From: JAEUIA01 sp038330085
GTDB lineage: Bacteria; Planctomycetota; UBA1135; GCA-002686595
Length of the DNA stretch: 46,413 nucleotides
Direction: 5' to 3'
Assembly (NCBI GenBank): GCA_038330085.1
Contig: JBBQNP010000018.1
Location: 1 to 46,413, forward strand
Positions 25,671 to 34,783 of the stretch are shown in pieces. Under the pieces are notes generated by a model. It ran no database searches. It saw only the letters and a program-made list of their open reading frames with translations, and was not told where the DNA came from. The position numbers and the translations under genes were made by a program. The stretch's first letter is position 1, and each line of letters opens with the position of its first letter.

Positions 25671-26582
25671 ATGCCGGATCGCAGGGACCCCGCACGCACC
25701 GAACCGTCCTCGCCTTCGGACGAGGGCGGGCACTCCGTTTCGAGCCCGAGCGTGCGGCGCGAAACCGTGCGCGTCGAGAGCCTCGGCCTCGACTTCGACG
25801 TGATCGCCGGCGACGCGATCATCGGTCCCTCCATCGCGCGCGGAGCGTGGGAGGAGCACGAGACCCTGTTGTTCCGTGCCCACCTGACAGCGGGGGCGCG
25901 CGTGCTCGATTTGGGCGCGAACGTCGGCTGGTTCGGCGTGCAGGCGGTGATGGCCGGCTGCGAGGTGCACTGCTTCGAGCCCGTGCCGTCGATCGCGGAC
26001 GTGTGCGCCACCAACCTCGAGCGCGCGATGCGCGTCGGGAAAGGGCGCGCCGTGCTGCACCGCTGCGCCGCGGGATCCGAGCGCGGCACGGCGTCGATCG
26101 TGCTCTCGCGCGCGAACTTCGGCGACAACCGCGTGATCGACGCGGGTGGTGAACGACCCAAGGACATGGAAGGGTCCGAGCGCATCGACATCCGGATCGA
26201 GCGCGTCGACGACCTCGTGCAGGGTCCGCTGCGCGTCGTGAAGATCGACACGCAGGGATCGGAGTGGCACGCGCTCTCGGGCATGCGACGCGCGCTCGAG
26301 GCGAGCCCCGACGTCGCGATGCTGCTCGAATTCTGGCCTTACGCCTTGCGCGGTGCGACGCCGGAGCAGTTGCTCGCCTACTTGGTTGAGCAAGGCTTCA
26401 CGATCGGCAAGGCGACCGCGGCCCCCTATCCGATGACGCCTGAGCGAATCTTGCGCCAGGCTCGTGCACGCGATCCAGTGAAGGGCGGACTCGACCTGTA
26501 CGCTGTGCGCGGGCTGCCCTTCCACGTCGGAGGGTTGAGCACGCGCGTGCGTGCGCTGTACCGCAGCGCGCGCGAGGACTGA
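25671..26582 (+). CDS. FkbM family SAM-dependent methyltransferase
   Basis: A 303-residue class I methyltransferase. The SAM-binding motif I reads VLDLGANVGWFG, followed by the acidic strand end CFEPVP. NLERA and the late block VVKIDTQGSEWHALSGM are characteristic of FkbM proteins, many of which O-methylate sugars or natural products. The first 35 residues are polar and unconserved, so the exact start is uncertain; ATG 25671 is chosen from the upstream -10-like box. The neighbouring pseudopilin and amidohydrolase genes do not indicate the substrate. Confidence 0.9.
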   Translation: MPDRRDPARTEPSSPSDEGGHSVSSPSVRRETVRVESLGLDFDVIAGDAIIGPSIARGAWEEHETLLFRAHLTAGARVLDLGANVGWFGVQAVMAGCEVHCFEPVPSIADVCATNLERAMRVGKGRAVLHRCAAGSERGTASIVLSRANFGDNRVIDAGGERPKDMEGSERIDIRIERVDDLVQGPLRVVKIDTQGSEWHALSGMRRALEASPDVAMLLEFWPYALRGATPEQLLAYLVEQGFTIGKATAAPYPMTPERILRQARARDPVKGGLDLYAVRGLPFHVGGLSTRVRALYRSARED

Positions 26583-26601
26583 TCGAGAAAGAGCCACGAC
26601 G

Positions 26602-27519
26602 ATGACGGTGATCGACTTCCACGCGCACTTCTTCAGCCGCACGTTCTTCGACACGCTCGCTGTGCAGTCGCCGCTGCCCGGCGAACCGGCGGCAAAGCTC
26701 GCGGCGCTCGCGCAGAAGACCGGCATCGAGATCCCGGGAGCGGACGTAGCCGAGCACACTGCGCGCTGGCTGGCGCAGATGGAGCAGAATCAGGTCGCGC
26801 ACCTGTGCGCGTTCGCGAGCGTCCCCGAAGAAGTGCCGGCCGTGTGCGAGGCGGCGGCGATCTCGGGCGGACGCATTTCTGCGTTCGCGCTCGTCAACCC
26901 GCGCGTCGACGGTGCTGCGGCGAGGGTGCGCAGCTTGCTCGAGGCCCGCAAAGTGCGCGGCGTTCTCTTGTTCCCCGCGATGCACCACTACCACCTCGGC
27001 GGGCCCGAGGCGCGGCCCTTGCTCGACGCGCTCGACGAGCACGCGGGCATCGTCTACGTCCACTGCGGCGTCCTGATCGTCAAGCTGCGCGATCTGCTCG
27101 GGCTGCCGCGTCCGCAGGACCTGTCGTTCGCGAACCCGCTCGGCGTGGTGCCTGCGGCGAACGCGCATCCGCGCGCGCACTTCGTGATCCCCCACTTCGG
27201 CGCGGGGTTCTTCCGGGAGGCGCTGATGGCCGGCGCGTCGGCACCCAACATCCACGTCGACACGAGCTCGTCGAACTCGTGGATGGCGACGCAGACGCCG
27301 CGTCCGACGCTCGCCGAAGTGTTCGCGCGTGCGCTCGACGTGTTCGGTGCGCAGCGCGTCTTGTTCGGCACGGACTCGAACACGTTCCCGACCGGGTGGC
27401 GCAAGGACCGCTTCGAAGAGCAGCACGCCGCACTGCGTTCGCTCGGGCTCAGCGTCGCTGCGGAAGAAGCGATCTTCGGCGGCAACGCGCGCCGATTGCT
27501 CGGGCTCGATCGGAGCTGA
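26602..27519 (+). CDS. Amidohydrolase-family (amidohydrolase_2) metal-dependent enzyme
   Basis: A 305-residue TIM-barrel hydrolase or decarboxylase. The metal-binding H-x-H is at His7 and His9 (VIDFHAHF). Further ligand regions are YVHCG, VIPHFGAG and FGTDSNTF, the last giving the catalytic Asp. GNARRLLGL near the end is the usual terminal motif of the ACMSD/amidohydrolase-2 group. The substrate is unknown. The ATG at 26602 follows the FkbM stop by 19 bases, so the two may be co-transcribed. It is convergent with the M28 peptidase gene. Confidence 0.9.
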   Translation: MTVIDFHAHFFSRTFFDTLAVQSPLPGEPAAKLAALAQKTGIEIPGADVAEHTARWLAQMEQNQVAHLCAFASVPEEVPAVCEAAAISGGRISAFALVNPRVDGAAARVRSLLEARKVRGVLLFPAMHHYHLGGPEARPLLDALDEHAGIVYVHCGVLIVKLRDLLGLPRPQDLSFANPLGVVPAANAHPRAHFVIPHFGAGFFREALMAGASAPNIHVDTSSSNSWMATQTPRPTLAEVFARALDVFGAQRVLFGTDSNTFPTGWRKDRFEEQHAALRSLGLSVAAEEAIFGGNARRLLGLDRS

Positions 27520-27590
27520 GCCGGGGCGACCCGCGGTCCAGCGCGAGAGGTGCACCGACTTCGCGCGCACTGCGCGGAACTCGGAACGGG

Positions 27591-29330
27591 TCAGCGCGCC
27601 GGCTGCAGCATCTTCGCGCGGATCTCGCGGAACTCGGAGCCGCTCTTCCAAGCCGGCCACTCCTTCGCTCCCGCCACGCGGCGTCCGACGTCAACGAGCA
27701 GGTTCAGGTCCTGCACGACGCCGGCGAGGTCCCACTCAGGGTTCACTTCGTCGCTCGGCTTGTGGTAGTGGTTCGCGATGAAGTCCGCGCGCTTCAACGC
27801 TCCATAGCCGGGATCGCGGCCGACGAACAGCGATCCGCCATCGGCGTACAGCGCGGGCACGCCGCGCTTCTCGAACTCGAACTGGTCAGAGCGGTAGGCG
27901 TAGCCCTTTTCCGGTTCGGAGTCGCCGCGCACGACGCGTCCCTGCTCGGCTGCGAGCGCGACGATCGTCTCGTCGAGCGTCGTCGCCCCGTAGCCGATGC
28001 TCTCGATGTCGGCGGTACGCCCCCACACGTTCATCGAGTCGAGGTTGATGTCGCACAGCGTCTTCTCGAGCGGCACGAGCGGATGCTCCACGTACCAGCG
28101 CGAGCCGAGCAGACCGCGCTCTTCGCCGGTGTCGAACAGGAACAAGCACGTGCGGGGCGGGCGCGGTCCGTCGTGCAGCACGCGCGCGATCTCGAGCACG
28201 CCGGCGACGCCGGTCGCATTGTCCACGGCACCGTTGTAGATGTTGTCGCCGCTCGTCTGGTGCGGGTCCGTTCCGAAGTGATCCCAGTGCGCGCTGTACA
28301 CGATCGCTTCCGAAGCGCGCGCGGCATCGCCGCCGGGCAAGCGCCCGATCACGTTGCGCGATGCGACCGGACGCAGTGTGTTCTTCACCTTGAACGTCGC
28401 CTTGCAGGCGAGCGTCACCGGACGGAAGTCGCGCGAGACGGCCGCATGCTCGAGCGTCGCGAGGTCCGCGCCGCCCAGACGACACAGTTCTGCGGCCTTT
28501 TCGTGCGTGACCCAGCCCTCCACCTTGGCGCGACCCGTGTTCTTGTCGGCCGCGTCGAGCTCGAAGTTCTCGCCGCTCCAACTGTTGCGCACGACCTCGA
28601 ACGGATATCCGGCGGCCTGCGTCTCGTGCACGATCAGCGCGGCGGCGGCGCCCTTCGCAGCCGCGATCTCGTACTTGTACGTCCAGCGGCCGTAGTACGT
28701 CATCGCGCGACCGCCGAACACCGCGTCGTCGAGCTTCGAAGGATCCTTCGGATCGGAAACGGGTGGATCGTTGACGAGCATCAGGATCGTCTTGCCGCGC
28801 ACGTCGACGTCCTTGTAGTCGTCCCAACCGAATTCCGGCGCGACGATGCCGTAGCCGACGAACACGATCGGCTCGTTCAAGACGTCCACTTCCGGAACGA
28901 GATGGCGCGAGATCAACACGCAGTCCTTGGGACGTTCTACCCCGACCGATCTGTCGCCGGCGAAGAACGAGGCGAACGGTTCACCGCGAAAGCCGACGAG
29001 CGGCACGTCCTGTGTCCAGCTCCCGTTCGGGCCGGCGGGCTCGAGCCCGATGCGCTTCATCTGCTCGACGAGGTAGTCGACCGTCGAGTTCTCGCCGTCT
29101 GACCCCGGACCGCGTCCGCCGAACTCGTCGGAGGCGAGGCGCTTGACGTGCTCGAGGAAGCGGCTCGAATCCGCGCTGACCGAGGACGTCGCGGAATCCG
29201 GTGAGCCGAGCTCGAACGCGTCCGGATGATGACCCCCGCTGTCGTCCTTGACCACGAAGATGCACGCGGTCGCGCCCGCGCACGTCGCCGCGATGATGAG
29301 CATCCACGGTGCGCGCACGAGGGGCTTCAA
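27591..29330 (-). CDS. M28 family metallopeptidase with PA-type insertion, exported
   Basis: A 579-residue zinc aminopeptidase-like protein. An N-terminal KPLVRAPW plus hydrophobic run ending TAC suggests export, possibly as a lipoprotein. A protease-associated insertion lies between about residues 150 and 310. Zinc ligands appear in YSAHWDHFG, GAVDNATGV, FDTGEERGLLGS (catalytic Glu pair), INLDSMN and HYHKPSDE, so the site looks complete. The likely start is a TTG whose last bases overlap the eboB stop (TTGA), giving translational coupling; the ATG at 29303 would lose the basic n-region. It ends the leftward ebo block and is convergent with the amidohydrolase gene. Confidence 0.93.
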   Translation of the reverse strand: MKPLVRAPWMLIIAATCAGATACIFVVKDDSGGHHPDAFELGSPDSATSSVSADSSRFLEHVKRLASDEFGGRGPGSDGENSTVDYLVEQMKRIGLEPAGPNGSWTQDVPLVGFRGEPFASFFAGDRSVGVERPKDCVLISRHLVPEVDVLNEPIVFVGYGIVAPEFGWDDYKDVDVRGKTILMLVNDPPVSDPKDPSKLDDAVFGGRAMTYYGRWTYKYEIAAAKGAAAALIVHETQAAGYPFEVVRNSWSGENFELDAADKNTGRAKVEGWVTHEKAAELCRLGGADLATLEHAAVSRDFRPVTLACKATFKVKNTLRPVASRNVIGRLPGGDAARASEAIVYSAHWDHFGTDPHQTSGDNIYNGAVDNATGVAGVLEIARVLHDGPRPPRTCLFLFDTGEERGLLGSRWYVEHPLVPLEKTLCDINLDSMNVWGRTADIESIGYGATTLDETIVALAAEQGRVVRGDSEPEKGYAYRSDQFEFEKRGVPALYADGGSLFVGRDPGYGALKRADFIANHYHKPSDEVNPEWDLAGVVQDLNLLVDVGRRVAGAKEWPAWKSGSEFREIRAKMLQPAR

Positions 29331-30223
29331 TTCGGCACCGGCGCATCGACGCGCGGCTTCTGCCCGCGCAGCACGGAGTTGTCGGAGAACAGCTGCGTCT
29401 GGTCCACGACCGGTGCCTGCAACAACGCCTCGATGTCGATCTGGCCCGATTGTCCGTACGCGTCGAGCGCGTTCTGCCACGTGACGAGCTCGACGTGACG
29501 CGGATCGATGCCCTGAGCGAGCATCATGCGCGCGGTCTTCGGCACGGACAGCGGATCGGACACGCCCCAGTCGGCCGAGCTGTCGACGATGATGCGGTCG
29601 GGTCCGTACTTGCGCACGATTTCGACCATGCGCTCCGAGCCCATCTTGGTGTGCGGGTAGATCGTGAACGCGGCCCACGCGCCGGCGTCGAGCACGTCCT
29701 CGACCGTCTCCTCGTTGTTGTGGTCGATGACGAGCTTCGCCATCGGCTGCTTGCACTCCTTCGCGACGGCGAGCGAGCGGCGGATGCCGTTCTTCTTGTC
29801 ACGGTGAGGAGAGTGAACCATCACGACCATGTCGTGTTTGACCGCGAAGTCGAGCTGCCATTGGTACGCGCGCTCTTCAGCGGCCGTGATCTCGTCGTAG
29901 CCGATCTCGCCGATCGCTACGACGCCTTCCTTGAACGCGAAGCGCGGGATCAGCTCGAGCACGTCCTTCGCGAGGCCCTCGTTGTTCGCTTCCTTCGAGT
30001 TCAAGCCGATCGCGCAGTAGTGCGCGATGCCGAACTGCGCGGCGCGGAAGCGTTCCCACCCGACGAGCGACGAGTAGTAGTCGACGAACGTGGCCGCTTG
30101 CGTGCGCGGCTGACCCAGCCAAAACGCAGGCTCGATGACGGCGCGGATGCCGGCCGTCTGCATGGCCTCGAGGTCGTCGGTCGTGCGGCTCGTGACGTGG
30201 ATGTGGGGATCGAAGAAGCGCAT
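29327..30223 (-). CDS. eboB: EboB-like TatD family hydrolase
   Basis: A 298-residue TatD-type metal-dependent hydrolase. Metal ligands are seen in DPHIHVTSR, GEIGYDE, MVHSPH, VIDHNNEE and DSSADWG. Because the upstream gene encodes an EboA-domain protein, this is best read as EboB, the TatD-like member of the ebo set. That set was linked in Nostoc to moving scytonemin precursors to the periplasm and is found in many bacteria and some algae. The biochemical role of EboB is not known. It overlaps the M28 gene downstream and has its own TATCCT box eight bases before the ATG. Confidence 0.88.
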   Translation of the reverse strand: MRFFDPHIHVTSRTTDDLEAMQTAGIRAVIEPAFWLGQPRTQAATFVDYYSSLVGWERFRAAQFGIAHYCAIGLNSKEANNEGLAKDVLELIPRFAFKEGVVAIGEIGYDEITAAEERAYQWQLDFAVKHDMVVMVHSPHRDKKNGIRRSLAVAKECKQPMAKLVIDHNNEETVEDVLDAGAWAAFTIYPHTKMGSERMVEIVRKYGPDRIIVDSSADWGVSDPLSVPKTARMMLAQGIDPRHVELVTWQNALDAYGQSGQIDIEALLQAPVVDQTQLFSDNSVLRGQKPRVDAPVPN

Positions 30224-30231
30224 GTGTTCAG

Positions 30232-30237
30232 AGGATA
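30232..30237 (-). promoter_or_regulatory. Candidate -10 box (TATCCT) for eboB
   Basis: On the minus strand the hexamer ends eight bases before the ATG at 30223. eboB may thus have a private, leaderless promoter in addition to read-through from eboA. Confidence 0.45.
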
Positions 30238-30280
30238 CGCGCCGAAGAGGATCTCGACGACGTTCAGGCTGCGACGTGGG

Positions 30281-31165
30281 TCAGCTTGCGAACGCCGCTT
30301 GGGAAATACGGCCCTTCAGCGCGGATTCCATCGAGGCTTTCACCAGCGGATCCTTCTCGAGTTGGTGGAGCTGGGTCAGCCGCTCGGCATCGCCCGCGCG
30401 CGCGAGCGCGATCGCTGCAGCGCGACGGCCGGTCTGGTGGGTGCCGGCGAGCTCTTTCTCGATCGCGGCGTGACCGCGCTCGCCCGCGAAACGGCCGAGG
30501 CAGGCCCATAGCTCGGGGTACACGGGGCGCGCCGCGCTGCGCCGCTCGTCGGCGAGGTCGAGCGCCATGCGCGCGAGCTCGGCGTCGAGGCGCCGGTCGA
30601 GACCGTACACGCGCCACAGCGGCGCTTCGACGAACAGCGCCTTGATCACGAGCTGTCGCCACGCGCGGTCGTCGAACACGGTGAACGGGAGCGGGTTGTC
30701 GCACGCCGCCGCTTCGAGCACGACGCGCATGCTGGAGCGACAACCCTCGCCGGTGCGCCACGCGAACCGCCGCGTGTCGGGCAGGAGAGCGAGCGTGCGG
30801 TAGAGCGCGACGAGCTCGCCCACGTCGGCGTAGCGGAAGCACTCTTCGAGCGCGTCGACGATACCCTGCTCGCCGACATCGCGACGCGACAGCACGAGCA
30901 CAGCGCGCGCCGCATCGAGCAGCGACCAGCGCTCCGGGTTCCAGCCTTCGAGCACGTCGAAGGCCTGCGCGCGCTCCGCATTGGTCGGTTCGAGCGGACC
31001 GCGTGGCACGTGACGGCTGGCGAGCGAGATCAGCGTCGGAAAGCTCGACGACGTCGCATCGCGCGACGCAACCAGGTCGCGCGACGCACCGTCGAGCCAA
31101 ACCATCGTGGCGGAGGGGACGCGTCGCGAAAAGATGCCGACGAGAAGCTCGCGGGCCGAGCTCAC
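30281..31165 (-). CDS. eboA: EboA domain-containing protein
   Basis: A 294-residue helical protein. The blocks WSLLDAARAVLVL, DVGELVALYRTLALLP, EGCRSSMRVVLEAAACDNP, DRAWRQLVIKALF, GLDRRLDAELARMALDLADER and PELWACLGRF match the order and wording of EboA proteins. No catalytic residue is known. The GTG at 31165 gives ARELLVGIFSRRVPSATMVWLD, which matches the usual EboA N-terminus; the ATG at 31105 would cut it. It lies 57 bases upstream of eboB and 121 bases after the toroid gene. The other ebo genes (UbiA-type eboC, sugar-phosphate cyclase eboD, eboE, eboF) are not in the window. Confidence 0.86.
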   Translation of the reverse strand: MSSARELLVGIFSRRVPSATMVWLDGASRDLVASRDATSSSFPTLISLASRHVPRGPLEPTNAERAQAFDVLEGWNPERWSLLDAARAVLVLSRRDVGEQGIVDALEECFRYADVGELVALYRTLALLPDTRRFAWRTGEGCRSSMRVVLEAAACDNPLPFTVFDDRAWRQLVIKALFVEAPLWRVYGLDRRLDAELARMALDLADERRSAARPVYPELWACLGRFAGERGHAAIEKELAGTHQTGRRAAAIALARAGDAERLTQLHQLEKDPLVKASMESALKGRISQAAFAS

Positions 31166-31286
31166 GACGGCCGACTCTGGGCGGCGAGCAGGAACCGTTC
31201 GTGCGCCGCGAGCAACCACTGCCGCCGCGTCGCGAGCCTCTGCGTCACAGACAAAGCGCTCACGGAGTCTCTCGCGACCACGGCGT

Positions 31287-32621
31287 TCACTTGGCCGATG
31301 GAGCTTTGACCGGCGTCGGAGCGGCCTTGGCCGGAACAGGCGAGGCTGCCGCGTGCGCCGCATCGCCCAACCCCAGTTGCAGCGCCATCGTCGAGAAGCT
31401 CGTCGCGTACGTGTAGGAGTAGAACGAGCCGGGGAAGTCGACGCTCGAGCCGTCTCCGCCCTGCACCGGCACGATCTTGGCGCGCAACTTCGCGTGCCAT
31501 GTCTCGCGCTCCGCGACCGGCAGCTCGTTGATCACGCGCGCCGCGAAGTAGTGCCCGAAGAAGTAGAAGTACCCGGCGTTCCGGTAGTACGCCTCGTGCG
31601 GGATCTGCGTCACGCGCGCGACGTCGAGGAAGCGGTGGAAGTCGAAGAACTGCGTCAGGCCCTCGCGGATCTTGTCGTCGGTGATCTTCGGGTCGCCGGC
31701 CACCCTGCGCGCATAGTTGCAAACCTGGATGCGCGAGAGCGAGCCCTTGACGTCGTTGATGTTCTCTCCGCCGTTGAGCCCCGGTATCGGCGTGAAGCTG
31801 TACGCGTACGCGCCGTTAGGCAGCGCGCAGTTCTGGACGTACGTCACGCCGCGCTTCACCATCGCATCGTCGACCGGCCAGTGCAGAGTGTCGCGCGCGC
31901 GCACGAGCCACGGCACGACGAGGCTCGTCGCGAAGCTCGTCGACCATGTCGGGCGGCGCGACACGACCTGTCCTTCGTAGTAACCCCACCCGCCGTAAGG
32001 GTCCTGGTTCGCCAGCAAGTGCTCGGCGTATTCCTTGCCGCGCTCTTCGATCCGCGACTTCCACTTCGGATCCTGGAAGCGCGGATCCTGCGCCGCGTCG
32101 ACGAGCATCGAGAACACGGTGAGCGCCGCCCAATTGTTGTCGATGTCCCAGTCGCTGCCGCGCAAGGGCTTGGCGTGCTCGAGGATGTAGTCGAGCGCCT
32201 TTTCCAGCGCGGCGCGGCGCTTGGGCGTCTCCTCGACCATCATCAAGGTCTGACAACACAGAGCACCACCGGCCAACTTCCAGGCGTAGAAGCTGGCGTT
32301 GCTGTAGTTGAGCTCGAACATCGACTCGGGCGTGCTGGTCGCCCACGAACCGTCGGCGTTCTGCTTGTCGAGCATGAACTGCACGGCGCGTCCGACCGCC
32401 GTGCGCGCCGCGTCGGGGGCCAGCTCGTCGATCTGGAAGCGCGCGTCGGCGGGCTTCTGCTCGGGCGGAGACACGGGACCTTGCTGTGCCGGTGTCGGTT
32501 CGCTCGATCCCGACTGGGCAGACGGAGCACGTGTCTCGGCGACTTGGGCCGAAGCAGGCGCATTCGACGCGGGCGCTCCCGCCGCGAAGGTCAAGAGCGC
32601 CGGCATCAGCACCGCAATCAC
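31287..32621 (-). CDS. Secreted prenyltransferase/squalene-cyclase-like alpha-toroid protein (paralog 1)
   Basis: A 444-residue protein with a signal peptide (about 1-26) and a Pro/Ser-rich linker. An alpha-alpha toroid follows, built of repeats such as AVQFMLDKQNADGSWA, NQDPYGGWGYYEG and CALPNGAYAY. The QxxDGSW-type repeats are those of terpene cyclases and protein prenyltransferases, but the DxDD or DCTAE acid motif of a working cyclase is not seen, so a binding or polysaccharide role is as likely. The C-terminus is an Ala/Pro/Lys tail. It starts with a GTG overlapping the stop of the coiled-coil lipoprotein gene (GTGA), so the two are translationally coupled. It shares roughly half its residues with the toroid gene at 33587. 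Confidence 0.86.
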   Translation of the reverse strand: MIAVLMPALLTFAAGAPASNAPASAQVAETRAPSAQSGSSEPTPAQQGPVSPPEQKPADARFQIDELAPDAARTAVGRAVQFMLDKQNADGSWATSTPESMFELNYSNASFYAWKLAGGALCCQTLMMVEETPKRRAALEKALDYILEHAKPLRGSDWDIDNNWAALTVFSMLVDAAQDPRFQDPKWKSRIEERGKEYAEHLLANQDPYGGWGYYEGQVVSRRPTWSTSFATSLVVPWLVRARDTLHWPVDDAMVKRGVTYVQNCALPNGAYAYSFTPIPGLNGGENINDVKGSLSRIQVCNYARRVAGDPKITDDKIREGLTQFFDFHRFLDVARVTQIPHEAYYRNAGYFYFFGHYFAARVINELPVAERETWHAKLRAKIVPVQGGDGSSVDFPGSFYSYTYATSFSTMALQLGLGDAAHAAASPVPAKAAPTPVKAPSAK

Positions 32622-33361
32622 GGCTTCGCCACCTTCGCGTCGTGGTCGCTCTTGAGCTTCTGGAGCTCCTTGTCGGCCTCGTCGACCGCACGCTCCGCCT
32701 TGCGCAGCTTGAGCTCGGTCTCGTCAGCCAGCTTCTCCTGCGCGGCCTTCTCCTCGCGCAGCTTGTTCTCGGCCTTGTGCAGCGCCACCTGGAGGTCCTT
32801 CTCCTTGCGCGGCAGCTCGACGTCGCGCGTCTGCGCCATTGCGGTCTCCTCCTGCTTGAGGTTTCGGTTGGCGAACTCGAGGTTCTTCTTGCCGCGGTTC
32901 ACGACCAGCTCTTTGGTCAGCGCGGCGAACTCCTCCTTTTTGTACATCGACATGAGCTCCTCGAGCTCCTGCTTGCTCTCCTCGGCGCGCTCCTGCGTGC
33001 GGTCGAAGCCGAGCTGCGCCTTCGCGAGCTCGAGCGGACGCGTCACCTTCTGAAATTGCTCGAGCGCCTCGCGCGCCTTGTCCATCCCGTACTGCGCGTC
33101 CTCGACGTCGTCCTTCTGCTTGCGATCGGCGGCCTGCGTTTCCTGGCGCACGATCTTGAGCTGCATGCGCGCGTCATCGAGCTCGTGCTCCTTCTTCTTG
33201 ACCTTGTCTTCCTTGTTGTCCTTGTCGTCGTCGCCTTTGACGGGCTTCGCGTTCGCGTCCGTCTTGTCGGAGTGGGCGGGGCTCGCTTCCGAGTGCGTCG
33301 ACTGGCACGAAAATGCGAGGAGGGAAAGGGGAACGAGGCAGCACAGTTCGATGAAGCGCAT
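32618..33361 (-). CDS. Coiled-coil lipoprotein
   Basis: A 247-residue protein. A signal ending in lipobox AFSC (Cys20) is followed by a Lys/Asp-rich segment. From about residue 55 to the end it is an almost unbroken heptad-type coiled coil rich in Lys, Glu, Gln and Leu. No family was recognised. It could span the periplasm or tether the neighbouring toroid proteins; that is inference from the gene order. GGAG upstream of the ATG supports the start. It sits between the two toroid genes and overlaps the downstream one by four bases. Confidence 0.82.
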   Translation of the reverse strand: MRFIELCCLVPLSLLAFSCQSTHSEASPAHSDKTDANAKPVKGDDDKDNKEDKVKKKEHELDDARMQLKIVRQETQAADRKQKDDVEDAQYGMDKAREALEQFQKVTRPLELAKAQLGFDRTQERAEESKQELEELMSMYKKEEFAALTKELVVNRGKKNLEFANRNLKQEETAMAQTRDVELPRKEKDLQVALHKAENKLREEKAAQEKLADETELKLRKAERAVDEADKELQKLKSDHDAKVAKP

Positions 33362-33586
33362 GTTCGAAGGCTCCAGAGCGCGCGTCCGCGCAAGGGGGGG
33401 GATGGAACGCGTCGGACGTTGCGGCCCGACGTCGACATGATGGTGGTCGAGCCGATCCAAGGGAAGCCTCGAGGGGTTCTCGCGCCGTCGGATTTGCGCA
33501 AGGAAGCGGCGCGGGCACACGGAAACGGCACGGAAACCGCACGGAACCGGCGCATGAACGCCCTGGGACGCGAAGCACCCTCGACG

Positions 33587-34783
33587 TCAGCGCGCGACGC
33601 CGGCCTGCAAGGCCAGGATCGCGAAGCTCGTGCCCGACGTCATCATGAACGTCGAGCCGAGGAAGTCGAAGCTCGAGCCGTCGACGCCTTGCACCTTCAG
33701 GAGGTGCGGCCGCAAGCGCGCGTGCAAAGCCTCACGCTCTTCCTTGGGCAGCTCGTTGATGGCGAGCGCCGCGAAGAGGTGACCGAACAAGTAGAAGTAC
33801 GCCGCGTTCTGGTAGTACGCCTCGTGCGGCACCGGCTTGAGCCGTGCGACGTCGAGGAACGGGTGATCGGTGAAGAAGAGCTGGACGCCCTCGCGGATCT
33901 TCTCGTCGGTGACGCGCTTGTCGCCGGCTTCGCGCCGCGCCCAGTTGCATACCTGGATGCGGCCGAGTGAGCCCTTGACGTCGTTGATCATCACGCCGCC
34001 GTTGAGGCGCGGGATCGGGTTGAGGTCGTACTCGTAGGCACCGTTCGGCAGCGCGCACTGCGCGACGTACTCCCTCGCGCGGGCCGTGACCTTGGGATCG
34101 ACGCCCCAGTCGAGGTCCTTCGAGAGTGCCAGCGCGGGCACGACGAACGCGGTGGTGAAGCTCGTCGACCACGTCGGACGGTGCGAGACGACGGGCCCTT
34201 CGTAGTAGCCCCAGCCGCCGAGCGGATCCTGGTTGTGCGCGAGGAGCTCGTAGAATTCCTTGCCGCGCGCCGCGACCAAATCGTGGAGTTCACCGGTCTT
34301 GAAGCGCGGATCGAGCGCGACGCGCACGCATGCGTCGAACCCGCACACTGCGCTCCAGGTGTAGTCGACGTCCCATTCGTTGCCGCGCTTGGGCATCTCG
34401 ATCGTGCACAGCCAACGGATGCCCTTCTCGAGCGCAGCGCGTCGCTCCGGCGTCTCGTCGACGGTGAGCAGCGCGCGGATCGCGACCGCGTTCGCGCCGA
34501 TCTGGAAGGCGTAGTGCGTTTCGACCGAAAAGAACTCGAGCTGTCCGAGCTCGAGCACGCGGGTCCCCCACGCACCATCAGGTCGCTGGTTTTTGAGCAG
34601 CCAGTCGACGCCGCGCTTGATCGCGGTGCGCGCGTCGTCGACGGACACGGTGTCGGGCACCGCGCGGATCGGACGCGCATGCAGCTCGACGCCACCATCC
34701 TTCGCCGCGGGATCAGCCGGGGTCGGTGATTGCGGTGCGGCCGTGCTCGGCAAGAGGAGGAAAGCGAGGGTGAGTGAGATCAT
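33587..34783 (-). CDS. Secreted prenyltransferase/squalene-cyclase-like alpha-toroid protein (paralog 2)
   Basis: A 398-residue paralog of the product at 31287, co-linear along its whole toroid: GVDWLLKNQRPDGAWG, NQDPLGGWGYYEGPVVSHRPTWSTSF, RLNGGVMINDVKGSLGRIQVCNWARR and the YYQNAAYFYLFGHLFAA block all recur. The signal peptide is MISLTLAFLLLPSTAAPQ and there is no long C-terminal tail. GGAG seven bases before the ATG at 34783 fixes the start. Two secreted paralogs separated by a coiled-coil lipoprotein suggest a complex in the periplasm. It is divergent from pruA across 148 bases, where the promoter of this leftward block should lie. Confidence 0.86.
   Translation of the reverse strand: MISLTLAFLLLPSTAAPQSPTPADPAAKDGGVELHARPIRAVPDTVSVDDARTAIKRGVDWLLKNQRPDGAWGTRVLELGQLEFFSVETHYAFQIGANAVAIRALLTVDETPERRAALEKGIRWLCTIEMPKRGNEWDVDYTWSAVCGFDACVRVALDPRFKTGELHDLVAARGKEFYELLAHNQDPLGGWGYYEGPVVSHRPTWSTSFTTAFVVPALALSKDLDWGVDPKVTARAREYVAQCALPNGAYEYDLNPIPRLNGGVMINDVKGSLGRIQVCNWARREAGDKRVTDEKIREGVQLFFTDHPFLDVARLKPVPHEAYYQNAAYFYLFGHLFAALAINELPKEEREALHARLRPHLLKVQGVDGSSFDFLGSTFMMTSGTSFAILALQAGVAR

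Noticed and set aside
26805..29102. A 765-codon rightward open frame across the amidohydrolase and M28 genes
   Set aside because: Shadow frame; the overlapping genes have clear catalytic motifs.
31107..33053. A 648-codon rightward open frame over the toroid and coiled-coil genes
   Set aside because: Shadow of the heptad repeats and toroid repeats on the other strand; the Leu/Ser-rich part mirrors the Lys/Glu coiled coil.
31287..34783. Reading the toroid proteins as EboC, the prenyltransferase of the ebo set
   Set aside because: EboC is a UbiA-type integral membrane enzyme; these are secreted soluble toroids of a different fold.
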